64,000 nt of DNA from Tachypleus tridentatus. Its lineage: Eukaryota; Arthropoda; Merostomata; Xiphosura; Limulidae. Positions 38,401-46,762 of the stretch are shown here, in pieces. Under the pieces are notes generated by a model. It ran no database searches. It was given only the letters and a program-made list of their open reading frames with translations, and was not told the origin of the DNA. A program made the translations under genes and the position numbers. The first letter of the stretch is position 1. Each line of letters begins with the position of its first letter. The DNA is taken from positions 157,065,290-157,129,289 of the forward strand of contig NC_134834.1 of the NCBI RefSeq assembly GCF_004210375.1. Direction: 5' to 3'.

Positions 38401-39337
38401 GGCGGTTCCACTCCTGGAAATAAACAAAATATCACTATATCTGTAGTAGATATTATGATCCATGATCATATACTTCCATGAATTTCTGTTGTTATTTTTT
38501 GTTAGTTAAAGAACAAATGTTTGAAAGAAATGACATATGCAAACAAGTTCATCATGTTACCACACAAAATTCAATAATTGAGAATTTTGTGTGCGTGTGT
38601 GTGAATATCATTGAAAGTGTAAAGAACTGGTATTTGTTTTTAAAATACAAGTTTTTTGCACTGTAAACCACCTTTTTTTAACAATGTTTTGTCTGTAAAC
38701 ATAAAAGTTCAATAAAGATTGAAAATAATGGATACTTTATGTAAAAAAGTTGACACTAAATAGCAAAAATATACCTGCATATTTGGTTATTTGATCAAAA
38801 TGTTGTAAAATTGAAATATTAACTTCTAAGCCAAACTGTGTGTTACAAAAACTATTGTTAAAGTGTTATATATATTTTAGTTTGGAAATTAAATGGTTAT
38901 AAGGTTTCATTAATATGTAACTTAACAAAAAATTATAATGAGTAAATCACAAATTCAATAGTATCAAATGTTTTAATTATTCCTTTTTTAATTTTTATTT
39001 CTTCAAATGCATTTTAATAAAACAAGAAATATTTAAAATTAATCAAAAATACAATTATTGGTTTGTATAATATTCTGCAAGTTTTTGCTGAAGAGCAAAA
39101 ACAATCACTGGTTTCAGCAAATTGAAAATGACTTACCACCATCATGTACTTCTTTTCTCTATTGAATAATCATAGAACTACATAAGTGCACTGCCATTTT
39201 AACCAAATGACCTAAATATCACCTATGTCTAGTACTCACTAACAGAAGTAATTGACATGTTTCACACATACCCGACAAAGACTTCTCTTCCTTATTGACA
39301 TCTGTTGTATTTCAGATGTGGAAATAGAAAATGACAT
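11099..39337 (-). CDS. MAN1B1: ER mannosyl-oligosaccharide 1,2-alpha-mannosidase (GH47), complete ten-exon gene
   Basis: Coding exons in transcript order: 39337-39272, 38413-38132, 37852-37777, 36216-36031, 33700-33552, 20897-20709, 20268-20081, 13832-13709, 12543-12349, 11431-11099. They sum to 1788 nt, every splice phase matches its neighbour, and the product is 595 aa. The family trims one mannose from Man9GlcNAc2 in the ER/early Golgi and marks misfolded glycoproteins for ERAD. Layout: short cytosolic tail, signal anchor about residues 33-50, stem to ~145, then the GH47 barrel. By alignment from memory, E228 (FETTIR), D360 (ARADTYYEY) and E496 (RPETVES) match human catalytic E330, D463 and E599; C425/C454 match the conserved disulfide; S584 (NSEAHPLP) sits at the Ca-binding Thr688. 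[12 protein letters not shown] and the GGY...IN loop fit MAN1B1 better than Golgi MAN1A. The start ATG has an ACC Kozak context. Untranslated exons are not resolved. Confidence 0.95.
12349..12543 (-). CDS. MAN1B1: MAN1B1 coding exon 9 (disulfide cysteines)
   Basis: 195 bp, acceptor AAACTAG, donor AAG|GTGAGT, phase 0 at both ends. It encodes [25 protein letters not shown] and [10 protein letters not shown]425 and C454 match the conserved disulfide pair of class I mannosidases. Confidence 0.95.
13703..13708 (-). promoter_or_regulatory. Non-canonical GC splice donor (GCAAGT)
   Basis: The base order at the exon 8/intron 8 boundary is ATG|GCAAGT and the partner acceptor at 12543 is a normal AG. 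GC-AG introns are a known minor class spliced by the major spliceosome, usually with an otherwise strong donor, as here. Confidence 0.85.
13709..13832 (-). CDS. MAN1B1: MAN1B1 coding exon 8, followed by a GC donor
   Basis: 124 bp, acceptor CTACACAG. It encodes [20 protein letters not shown] and ends SPKM. The only site that keeps the frame and the conserved [10 protein letters not shown] junction is ATG|GCAAGT, so the next intron is GC-AG. Reading through meets a stop two codons after the donor. Confidence 0.93.
15005..15070 (+). repeat. Short repeat resembling the I-clade LINE 3' end
   Basis: AGCTGCTTTGTGCCATGAAACACCAAACCAACCAACC parallels the 3' end of the LINE at 22990 (TTGTTTTGTGCCATTAAACACTGAACAACC on the minus strand). 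It is either a tiny LINE 3' fragment or a SINE borrowing that tail. Confidence 0.45.
16100..19700 (-). mobile_element. DIRS-like tyrosine-recombinase retroelement fossil
   Basis: On the minus strand, in order: a possible N-terminal segment (19679-19446), a reverse transcriptase region with [13 protein letters not shown] (within 19091-18822) and a YMDD-W box near 18620, and a tyrosine-recombinase-like C-terminal region with an HxxR pattern (HQIRHL, within 17530-17309). RT plus recombinase is the DIRS pattern. The edges are uncertain; two loosely similar blocks near 16130-16270 and 16490-16620 may be parts of its terminal repeats. It is broken with many breaks, so old. It lies in MAN1B1 intron 7 in the gene's own sense. 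Confidence 0.65.
20081..20268 (-). CDS. MAN1B1: MAN1B1 coding exon 7 (catalytic Asp)
   Basis: 188 bp, acceptor TTTATCAG, donor ATG|GTAGGT. It encodes [12 protein letters not shown] and [18 protein letters not shown] with the catalytic D360. An N-glycosylation sequon N-I-T lies at 376-378. Two bases carry over to exon 8. Confidence 0.95.
20709..20897 (-). CDS. MAN1B1: MAN1B1 coding exon 6
   Basis: 189 bp, phase 0 at both ends, donor GAG|GTTAGG. It encodes [18 protein letters not shown] and [11 protein letters not shown], all conserved GH47 segments. It lies downstream of the 12.7-kb intron that holds the LINE array. Confidence 0.95.
21100..21300. repeat. Degenerate short tandem repeats
   Basis: Repeated variants of GGAATAAACAGTTGAAAT, AATTAACAGTAGGAATGATA and similar at irregular 25-40 bp spacing, in MAN1B1 intron 5. 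No coding potential. Confidence 0.6.
22440..22680 (+). repeat. Repeat related to the LTR-like sequence at 59.9 kb
   Basis: Shares TATTAAAATATATTT, AAACTGTGT, GGCAAAT and GATACATATTGACAT in order and orientation with 59930-60110. Probably a piece of the same LTR family. It is a diverged fossil without other parts. Confidence 0.6.
22990..25495 (-). mobile_element. I-clade LINE, piece C (RT to 3' end)
   Basis: Starts inside the RT N-terminal part ([10 protein letters not shown] near 25400), then [25 protein letters not shown] (catalytic box, second Asp replaced by Asn), SSISWEVD, an RNase H box ([16 protein letters not shown] near 23990), [13 protein letters not shown] and CGLCDS near the C-terminus. 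RNase H after RT supports the I clade rather than Jockey. Frames shift several times. The 3' end is near 22990, in a TTTGTGCCATTAAACACTGA context. Confidence 0.85.
25496..30325 (-). mobile_element. I-clade LINE, piece B (5' end to RNase H)
   Basis: 5' UTR about 30325-29950; ORF1 remnant at 29944-29111 with CCHC-type knuckles ([36 protein letters not shown]); endonuclease at about 28640-27930 ([25 protein letters not shown]); RT at 27358-26050; ends at CTDGSKSDD in the RNase H domain, where piece C begins. Frameshifts and stops occur throughout, so it cannot be active. Confidence 0.85.
26073..26757 (-). repeat. Tandem duplication inside LINE piece B RT
   Basis: 26073-26413 and 26414-26757 are head-to-tail copies (341 and 344 bp), each from CCAAGTGGTGGAAGAGAGG to a TAGAG block. 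They duplicate the RT stretch from the YVDD-type box to the SSTTW region and have since diverged by many substitutions. Confidence 0.85.
30326..32712 (-). mobile_element. I-clade LINE, piece A (5' end to endonuclease)
   Basis: 5' UTR about 32712-32100 parallels that of piece B (GTGGTGAAGGGACC / GTGGTGAGGGGACC). ORF1 32047-31346 is a 233-residue open stretch with [18 protein letters not shown] and [12 protein letters not shown] knuckles and the [17 protein letters not shown] tail. The endonuclease starts [16 protein letters not shown] (31049), reaches [12 protein letters not shown], and stops at about [11 protein letters not shown], where B begins. It lacks RT. Confidence 0.85.
33027..33250 (-). 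repeat. SINE, main family, minus strand
   Basis: AGCTACACGAGGGCTACCTG, CCTAATTTAGCAGTGTAAGA, the core, and a head with diverged boxes. Located in MAN1B1 intron 5, about 300 bp from exon 5. Confidence 0.85.
33552..33700 (-). CDS. MAN1B1: MAN1B1 coding exon 5
   Basis: 149 bp, acceptor TTCAAACAG, donor GCA|GTAAGT. It contains [18 protein letters not shown], the conserved GH47 motif with the catalytic acid E228 (human E330 equivalent). Confidence 0.95.
34300..35900. other. MAN1B1 intron 4, no recognised element
   Basis: Some open stretches on both strands (e.g. 34446-34685 plus, 35464-35228 minus) and a cysteine-bearing phrase near 35690 ([11 protein letters not shown]). They hint at an old transposon-derived coding region, but I could not place it in a family. 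Confidence 0.25.
36031..36216 (-). CDS. MAN1B1: MAN1B1 coding exon 4 (start of GH47 domain)
   Basis: 186 bp, acceptor AAATAG, donor AAAG|GTATGA. It encodes the hallmark GH47 N-terminal motifs [12 protein letters not shown] and [15 protein letters not shown], followed by KK. Phase 1 enters and phase 1 leaves. Confidence 0.95.
36720..36975. repeat. 59-bp minisatellite, about four units
   Basis: TACAAGTCACT recurs at 36725, 36784 and 36843 and as TACAAATCACT at 36902, giving a 59-bp period. Units contain ACTATGAGCCACAACTGT and GATTGAAAGT. Further partial units follow at 37110-37240, after a SINE. Confidence 0.9.
36985..37105 (-). repeat. SINE, second family, inserted in the minisatellite
   Basis: GGAATTAAGCACAAAACTAC, CACAATGGGCTATCTGTGCT and GAGTCTACAGACATACTGCT match the second tRNA-derived family in reverse. 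Minisatellite units lie on both sides. Confidence 0.75.
37777..37852 (-). CDS. MAN1B1: MAN1B1 coding exon 3 (stem)
   Basis: 76 bp. Acceptor TTTGTCAG, donor ATAG|GTAAGA. It contributes 25 codons plus one base. It encodes a lysine/glutamate-rich stem segment ending PFETI just before the catalytic domain. Its phase fits both neighbours. Confidence 0.85.
38132..38413 (-). CDS. MAN1B1: MAN1B1 coding exon 2 (signal anchor and stem)
   Basis: Acceptor TTTCCAG, donor GAA|GTAAGC, phase 0 at both ends, 94 residues (23-116). It opens with [10 protein letters not shown], then a hydrophobic run (about 33-50) that fits a type II signal anchor, then a polar, low-complexity stem. Confidence 0.88.
39272..39337 (-). 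CDS. MAN1B1: MAN1B1 coding exon 1 (start codon)
   Basis: Encodes 22 residues beginning MSFSISTSE, the cytosolic tail, with a basic RKR stretch near its end. The start is supported by GGCACC directly before ATG. The donor is CGG|GTATGT, phase 0. Homology is weak here, as expected for this tail, so the start is inferred from the frame, the splice site and the join to the signal anchor. Confidence 0.75.
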
Positions 39338-41769
39338 GGTGCCAGTTGTTTTGCCTTCTATGTTTTTGGTACCACTACAACCTTCTTACTTTTTATTACA
39401 ATAAATGTCTGTGAAGTGTCTAAAACCAAAAACAATCAAATTTGAAAATCTTAAAACATTAATATCCCTCATACAGCATAATGTGCTTCTAACTTTGACA
39501 CTGCAGTACAAAACAAAAAAAACATGTTTAGATCACTTTCCTCAAAAAAATAGTGTGTAAAAAGTAGTTCTGAAAATGTTTTAAGCCAATATATTTGTGG
39601 TTACAGGAGGGATACAGTATCTATAAAAGTCTTTAAAAATAATACAAATACTAACAAATAAAAGAAAAATGCCTTGTAATTTTTAAAAATTTTGACTTAA
39701 CTAGAGGCAGTTATTTAGTATGATGAAAACTGCTCACAATATGTATACATATGAAAAAACATTTGTTGAATGATTTTTTGTTTACATTTCAGCAAACTTA
39801 TAATTTAAATTGATTTCACCTGTCCCGTAGATTTATCCAACTTTCAGTTTTGATATTTCTTATCAAAGGTATGTGTTTCTTTGTGACAGCAATATAAACA
39901 AACTGTTAGATTACAAGGTATCTTTCAAAATACAAAACAGCTAAACAACAGTACCTCTGCTTTTGGAATGACTGGTTATGATGACATTTTACTGTTAGTA
40001 GAAGATATAAAACTGTATTAAATTTGAACATTGTGTAACATAGTACAAACTAAACTTATATAAAGAATTGAAAAAAACATTAAATAAGTAATGATATTTA
40101 TTACACAAATTTTAGTCTTCCAGACAACATACCCACTAATAAGACAAACAGGATTATATGCTATATACATAGAAATACAAAGTTTCAGAAAATGAAAAAC
40201 AAACAAACAAGGTCATCAGTTCTGTTTATAAGATTAGGAATAATGTTTCAGTTCTGAATACCTTATCTAAGAAAGGAATATTAAATATCTGGAAAAGGTT
40301 AAGACAAGCTACCAGGATGATTGGAAATCTTGTTGAAGGTAATCATATGGCAAGACCAGAAAATAATTTTATAAATATAGAAAAACCATTAATACCAACT
40401 TTCAAAATGTTTCTCTAATTGATCTTTGATAAAATATTCTAACAACAAAATGCAAACTAACAAAGCTATAACTTTCCACACACTACCCCAACCCATTCAA
40501 GATAAACTTCAATCAGCAATGATTTTGTCAATGTCAAAAGACTTCTGAAGTAACAGTTTAAGTTCCCACATCATTTTGTAAGGTGTTTCATTAAATATTT
40601 AAAACCAAGCTGCATTTTGTCATTCAGGGATGCCCTTATCCAAACAGTGAAAAAAATCAAAAAACACTGAGAGGTCTGTTGTTTCTAAGCTTCACAGTAT
40701 CACCCTTAACTTTTGAAAAACAACATGGTGCCTTGCAAAAAAACAACAACAACTAAGTTTTACTGTTAAAACAATTTTAAGCAGATGTGGCAATAAACTT
40801 AAGAAATATGCACCTGTTTGATGTGCAGTACACTCTAAAACAGGAAATTTCTAAGTGTTAGAATTCACAAACATTATATTGAAAAAGAAATCACTGTAGT
40901 TTGAGGAAAACAAATGAGGAATTATAACCTAATTTATGAACAAAGACCTTTCTGGTCTTTTTAGGATGTCCCATTCACAATGGAAAATGTTAAAAAAAAG
41001 ATAAAAACTCAAAGCCAGCCTTTATCATTTTAATACTTATTAAATAAATGATAGCAAGGAAACAATAAACATTATTGCTTGTACTATATCTTTTAGTTCA
41101 GTAACGTTATCGTAGGCTTAATTCGCTTACACTAACTTAACTAAGGTGCACACATCCCTGTAAATAACACTGAACTACCAAACAGACAATTTTGGAAGTT
41201 TCTTAAAAAAAAAAAAATAATCTCAATGCAAATTAAAAATTTCCAGGACTGGTAACTATAAATACACCGTAGTTCAAATGAACCATAGAACAAGATGTTA
41301 AAAAACAGATTTATGTCAAACTAAAATAATACTGTTCAGAAAATTTTGGAAACAAAAGATTATTGCAGAAAGATAATTATGTCTCTCCCTACCTCACATC
41401 ATCACTATATATTAATTATAATCTAGTAACATTATTACTACTGCCCCCCGCTAGTACAGCGGTATGTCTCCGGATTTACAACGCTAAAATCAGCGGTTCA
41501 ATTCCCCTCGGTGGGCTGAGAAATTGTCCTTCAGATTGGGGGTTGTGCTCACTTAAAAAACCAACGCAGCAATTACGGCCCTGTGTTCCTACAAACGAAT
41601 CGAGTGGCATATGATGAACAATATTACTACTACTAGTGGTAATCCATATATTTCTTCCCCCCGAAGTTTATATTTAAAATTAATTGCAAATTATTTCACA
41701 AATCTAACTTTTAAATAAATTTATCACACGTAAGTGCAAGAATTAAAGTTATCTTACATTTCATAATGT
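39338..41769. other. MAN1B1 5' flank and intergenic DNA
   Basis: Untranslated exon(s) and the promoter of the mannosidase gene should lie here, but no TATA box, CpG-rich block or splice pair is clear enough to call. One SINE-like tRNA head occurs at 41444-41520. Confidence 0.4.
41444..41520 (+). repeat. tRNA-derived SINE head, third family
   Basis: TAGTACAGCGGT (box A), then GGTTCAATTCCCC (box B) and a GCCCCCC...GTGGGC acceptor-like pairing. The anticodon arm does not fold as in a true tRNA and a relative with a tail sits at 61203-61310, so it is a SINE head rather than a tRNA gene. Confidence 0.65.
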
Positions 41770-42035
41770 TTTTGTTTGTTTTTTTTAAATTTCGCGCAAA
41801 GCTACGCCAGGGCTATATGCGCTAGCCGTCCCTAATTTAGCAATGTTAGACTAGAGGAAGGCAGCTAGTCATCACCACCCACCGCCAACTCTTTTACCAA
41901 CAAATAATGGGATTGATCGTCGCATTATAACACCCACAGGGCTGAAAGGTCGAGCATGTTTGGTGTGACGGGGATTTGAACCCGCGACTCACAGATTACG
42001 AGTCCAGCGCCCTAACCACTTGGCCATGCCGGGTC
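41770..42035 (-). repeat. SINE, main family, minus strand, near full length
   Basis: Poly(T)/TTTGTTTG tail end at 41770, AATTTCGCGCAAAGCTACG, core, and head ending TTGGCCATGCCGGGTC. A small internal deletion removes part of the gttggcggt-GGGCTACTC stretch. Confidence 0.9.
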
Positions 42036-42999
42036 TCGTGTTATATAACGCTCAAAACTGAGTGTGTAGTGTTTATATATACTCATAACTCAGTATAGAT
42101 TATAGTTTTATATACATACATATTTATGTACGGATATTATCATTATGCATTGTTGAATATTCTAGCAGTAAATATCATATTGTCTGCGGCTCCTTTAGTA
42201 TCCTTCTAAAGCTGTATTTTAGTAATAATAGTATTGTGATGTAGGAAACATCAAACGCAACTCGGTTTATATTTCAAGCGTAATGAAATGAATAATCACT
42301 GGTAAAATTCTACCAGATTAAGACATTTGAACTAAAAGTTTCATCAACTAGGATTAATATTTGTGCTACCACTACTGTTTCTCAACGTACTCCCAAAAGA
42401 AACACAACTCCTTCATTGTACCTACAGTTAGATATAGATGAAAATTTATTCAGTGCAGGAGATCATGCTCCACAGAATTTTCCCCATTCAGCTAGATGAC
42501 AGAAGTAATTATCTATAGATGATAATCTATATCAGAAAATTCACTCAGTAGCTTGAAAAATAAGGGTTGTAAAGTCCTTTCAGTTAATTATTTTTCAGTC
42601 ACGTAATTATTCTAGTGAAACTCTATTCACCAACATAGGATGCTAGAACGGATATGTCCTTTTTGGCACATATTTTTTCATAATTAACAAACCATCTTAA
42701 AAGTGATGATTTGATGGTAATGTAAGTAACATATCTTACAAATATCGCCTGATAGCTTGGAGAAGAAGGAAGGTCATTTGCTTTCAGTCAGTGAGCCTGC
42801 TAACTAACAACTCTCCTAATAAGTGATGATCAGTGAATCCTACCATGTGATTTGGGAGGACTACATTAATGGTCAGATATACTATTGGAAGTTGTCTTTT
42901 ATCTCTAAAACTAGCAATTCCTCACTTGGCTCATCATGGATAGTCAGGTAAGTACTTTTCGCTCTTTCTCTCTTATCCTTCTCTAAATGTTTCGTCTCT

Positions 43000-45700
43000 T
43001 TCTCAGATTTTCGATTAAGCTAGTGCAAAAAAGGGTCATCTGCGACACAAAAATGCAGTTTCACGACATGTTCCACATGTTTTTGCGTATTAAGTGTACC
43101 AATCTATCAAAATATGACGTATGGACTGATCTAATTCAATTCAAGATTCTTCCATGCTTTTGACACGTACCACAATCATACCCAATCTTATTGCTAGCAG
43201 ACCATTTCCTTTAATGTTTTGATGTATCACATCTGTCTTTGAGAAGTTTTTCAGTTGTTGTCAGGCTTTACGCATCGATTATTATAAATCTTTACTACTC
43301 CACGTATTCTTGTGGATCATCTTCTCATAGAGGTGATCAGTTTATTCGGTGAACAGCCTATAGATTTTTGGTTGGTTTCTCTGTATACCGTCATTATATA
43401 TAGCAAGTACTCATTTTACATGATTTGGCCAGCATATTCTTGATAGTTTGTATCAACCATTGGGTTTTGGATAAGAAAGTGACAGCCGCCCCTAATTTAA
43501 CAGTGTAAGACTAGAAGGAGGGCAGCTAGAGTCACCACCCACCGCCAACTCAATGACTACTTTTTCACCAACGAATAGTGGAATTGACCATCACATTACA
43601 ACGCCCTCACGGCTGAAAGGGCGAGCATGTTTGGTGTGACGGGTATTCAAACCCGCGATACTCAAATTACGAGTCGAGTGCCTTACCCACCTATCCATGC
43701 CGGGGTCAAAGGTGAAGTGAACATCATCACACCCAATACTAAATAATTTAGGAAATATTTGAATCAAAATTACTTCTCTAGTTTTTGCGGATTTTTCCTG
43801 GTCCATATCATGTTATTTATTCTTCCACCAACAAAACAGAGACAGACTATGCTGATGTATAAACAAATGGATAAGCCTTAGCCAATTTCATGAAATAGTT
43901 GACGACAGTGAGTATATACTGACGACCTCTCTCAGTCTCTAGACGTAGGCCAGCAGTACCAAGGGCTATCCTCTTCATAGAATCTTCAACAGTTCTTTAC
44001 ATGAGGTTAAACTGTATCAACCTGTTCTTTCTCTGAACATTCACACCAACATTGAACATTTTAACTCAAATGTTGCGAAAAGAACTGCTCTTTACTGTTA
44101 GCACAAATACGAGCAATAACGTTTTGCTCTCCAGTCTTTGTGTTTGTTTGGAAAACCTTTTTCTTATAGCCATGGGGCCATTAGCTGTTGAGCATTGGAG
44201 AACTGACTCATTAGTTTATTCTAACAGTACAGAATATTTTCCTGCATTTGTAACTAGCTATACAAATGACGAAGGGTACATGTCTACATGATACATATTT
44301 CTAATAAAGCTGGCTTGGCTTTATTTTGCCGCATAGGAATAGGTACTATAGTAAGTCATGGTTTTTCATTTGCTCTTCCTGGAGCTTTCAAAGTGTTATT
44401 TTTGACGTCCATCTACTATTAAAAGCTTCTACCTCATACTTTGACCTTACAATTATGGAAATGGTTATGCTCATAATGTACAACATGGTGTCTAGGATCA
44501 GGACATTCCATGAAAGGACAAAGGCTCACCAAATTACTCATGCAGTAAGATAGTTTTTTACTTTGCAATATTGGTATTCGATGTGCCACCTTCCCTTCTC
44601 GTTTTTAAATGTTTTTAACCATTTCAGCAAATTATGGTCCAAATAGATACTACAAAAAAGGTAACTGTATGTTAAAAAGACCATAACTACAAGCAATTCT
44701 ATCTTCATTGTAAAGTATTTGCATTCGAAAGCTATGAATATTTGCTTAATATACGTAAGTTAATGCTCTATTTACAATAATACCATACCAATTCCATTGT
44801 TGCTGACATCTGTGTCTAACTGGTACTCGTCTTTTCGTGGATACGCTGACACTGGAACATGCTTTTGGAATCAGAATACTTGGCCACATTCCTTGTTCAA
44901 TCCAAAGTACATTGTGACATTAATTAGAGCAGAAAATGTTGCTGCTATCTTGGAGAAGGTGGCTATAACCCATTGGTAAAATAACCCAAAACATAAGAAA
45001 CTGCAAACTGCTAATTGCTTTCTTGATCACTGGTTGAAGCTAGTATTTCACTATGGTTGTTTTACTGTGGCCTATAGAGATTCCATATATATATAATGTG
45101 ATTAAAGAAATTTTATTAATGTACTTTTCAGTGAGCGCTCTCTGGACTTTAGTTTTAAGCTTACTCTATTTATTCACTGGAATACCATTCTCAGGTGCTC
45201 ATTCACAGACTTGAACATGCAACCAAAAAACAAATTATCATCAATATAAACCAGCATTTTCTTTCATTGTGGTCTTTGTAGCGTGAGTCCCATTAGCTTT
45301 TCAGAAGTAGTGGTCACATTATACAGGATAAATGACATGATTTAAAACCCTACAAACCATCTCTCATGCTGAAATTGGTCTTATGTCTACTTCTGTCATC
45401 AGCTTGACTTAAAAGTATGACAGACCTAAAGGGCTGAGTCAGTTAGAACCTTATAATATGCCTAAATATTCATCTTTGCGTGTTAAAGGAAACTTATCAA
45501 CAAAAGTTATTACGTTCACCCATAAAAAATTAATATAGAACTTGAAGGCACCTCCATTCTTCCTTACAATCACTACTGAAGATGACTAAATATTCTCCAA
45601 AGGTTGTATAATATTGTCTTTTAACAGGCATTGTATTTCAGTTATGGTAAAAACCTTGATTGTCCAGGAAGGCTAGTATGTTGGTTTGTTTTTGTCAGTT
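43000..45700 (-). mobile_element. Gypsy-type LTR retroelement pol fossil
   Basis: On the minus strand, in order from high to low positions: reverse transcriptase remnants (about 45690-45200), then integrase core remnants (about 44000-43850 and 43420-43300). The order RT then integrase is that of Gypsy. It is broken with many breaks and has a SINE inserted (43484-43707). LTRs were not recognised. Old. Confidence 0.6.
43484..43707 (-). repeat. SINE, main family, minus strand, inside the Gypsy fossil
   Basis: CCGCCCCTAATTTAACAGTG to ATCCATGCCGGGGTC; head, core and short tail recognisable. Gypsy-like coding remnants lie on both sides. Confidence 0.88.
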
Positions 45701-45739
45701 TGTCAGTTTTTGTCACCTATATTTATTTTGTAGCAAATC

Positions 45740-45975
45740 ACTGTTATAATGCTAAACTCCGCTAGTCCAATTCTCCACCCAAGAGTTGGCGGTGGGTGGT
45801 GATGACTAGCTGCCTTCCCTCTAGTCTTACACTGCTAAATTAGGGACGGCTAGCACAGATAGCCCTCGAGTAGCTTTGTGCGAAATTCCAAAACAAACAA
45901 ACAAACAAACAAACCCAATTCTCCTCGGTGGACACAGCAAATAGCACATTGTGTCTGGGCTCAAAAACAAAGAAA
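45740..45975 (+). repeat. Third-family SINE split by the SINE at 45777
   Basis: Left part: ATAATGCTAAACTCCGCTAGTCCAATTCTCC; right part: CCAATTCTCCTCGGTGGACACAGCAAATAGC. Joined across the insertion these parallel the 61203-61310 copy (ACAACGCTAAAATTAGGGGTCC..CTCGGTGGACTCAGCAGATAGC). Confidence 0.75.
45777..45914 (+). repeat. 5'-truncated SINE with 10-bp target duplication
   Basis: Starts at CCCAAGAGTTGGCGGTGGG and ends in (AAAC)n. CCAATTCTCC flanks it at 45767-45776 and 45915-45924. The head is missing. Confidence 0.92.
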
Positions 45976-46762
45976 CAAAAATAAATACGTAATAATGATA
46001 TATTCTGTTTTACATAAACTTTATTTTCGCTGTTGTTGTAACGTGACTTGGATGTTTAAATCATTCTAATGTAACGTGCGTAAGATCGATTTATTTATCA
46101 AAAAATAAATAAAACAACATTATGTAAGAATTTGACTTAATTCTCTTTTTAATAATTTTAATGTATTGTTAAGCCCGGAGGTAACTATTTGACACAGTTA
46201 AGTTATTAATAGACAAGACCTCAATGTACGCCTGATTACAAATAATATTTTTTATATTGTGTATATGATTATCAAATTGCGCATTTAAAATTTTATATGG
46301 TATATATATATATTTATATACAAAGGAAACCTGAAGGATCATAAGTTCTGGAAAATGGTAGGTATTACACATAAGAGGGCGATGTTACCGAAGATGGTGT
46401 CATGTGGACTTCAAAGTAATAGATGAGGAGTAAAGGTGGCATGATATGTTTGATTTTCAGATTGAGTTTCTTAATTGATCGGTATATTTTTTTGTATATT
46501 ATTTAATGTTTATTTATAATGCAGGTGTTGATTATTTTGTTTTAACATTAACAAGTAGAAGAAGAATAAGTACTTGAAGTTGAACTGAATGGTGTCACTA
46601 ATACCAATCGTTCTGTTTCTACTGTAAGTTACAATTGACAAGGAATTTAAATTAATAAAGGGATATTAGTAGTACCACTAGTCTACCAAAAGGACATGGT
46701 AGAGATTTTAACTATGCAATTTGTGAAGCTGTTATAGAACATACAAATTTACAACCAGAATC

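Noticed and set aside
41444-41520. Apparent tRNA gene with good A and B boxes
   Set aside because: The anticodon arm does not pair, and a related copy with a SINE tail occurs at 61203-61310, so it is a SINE head.
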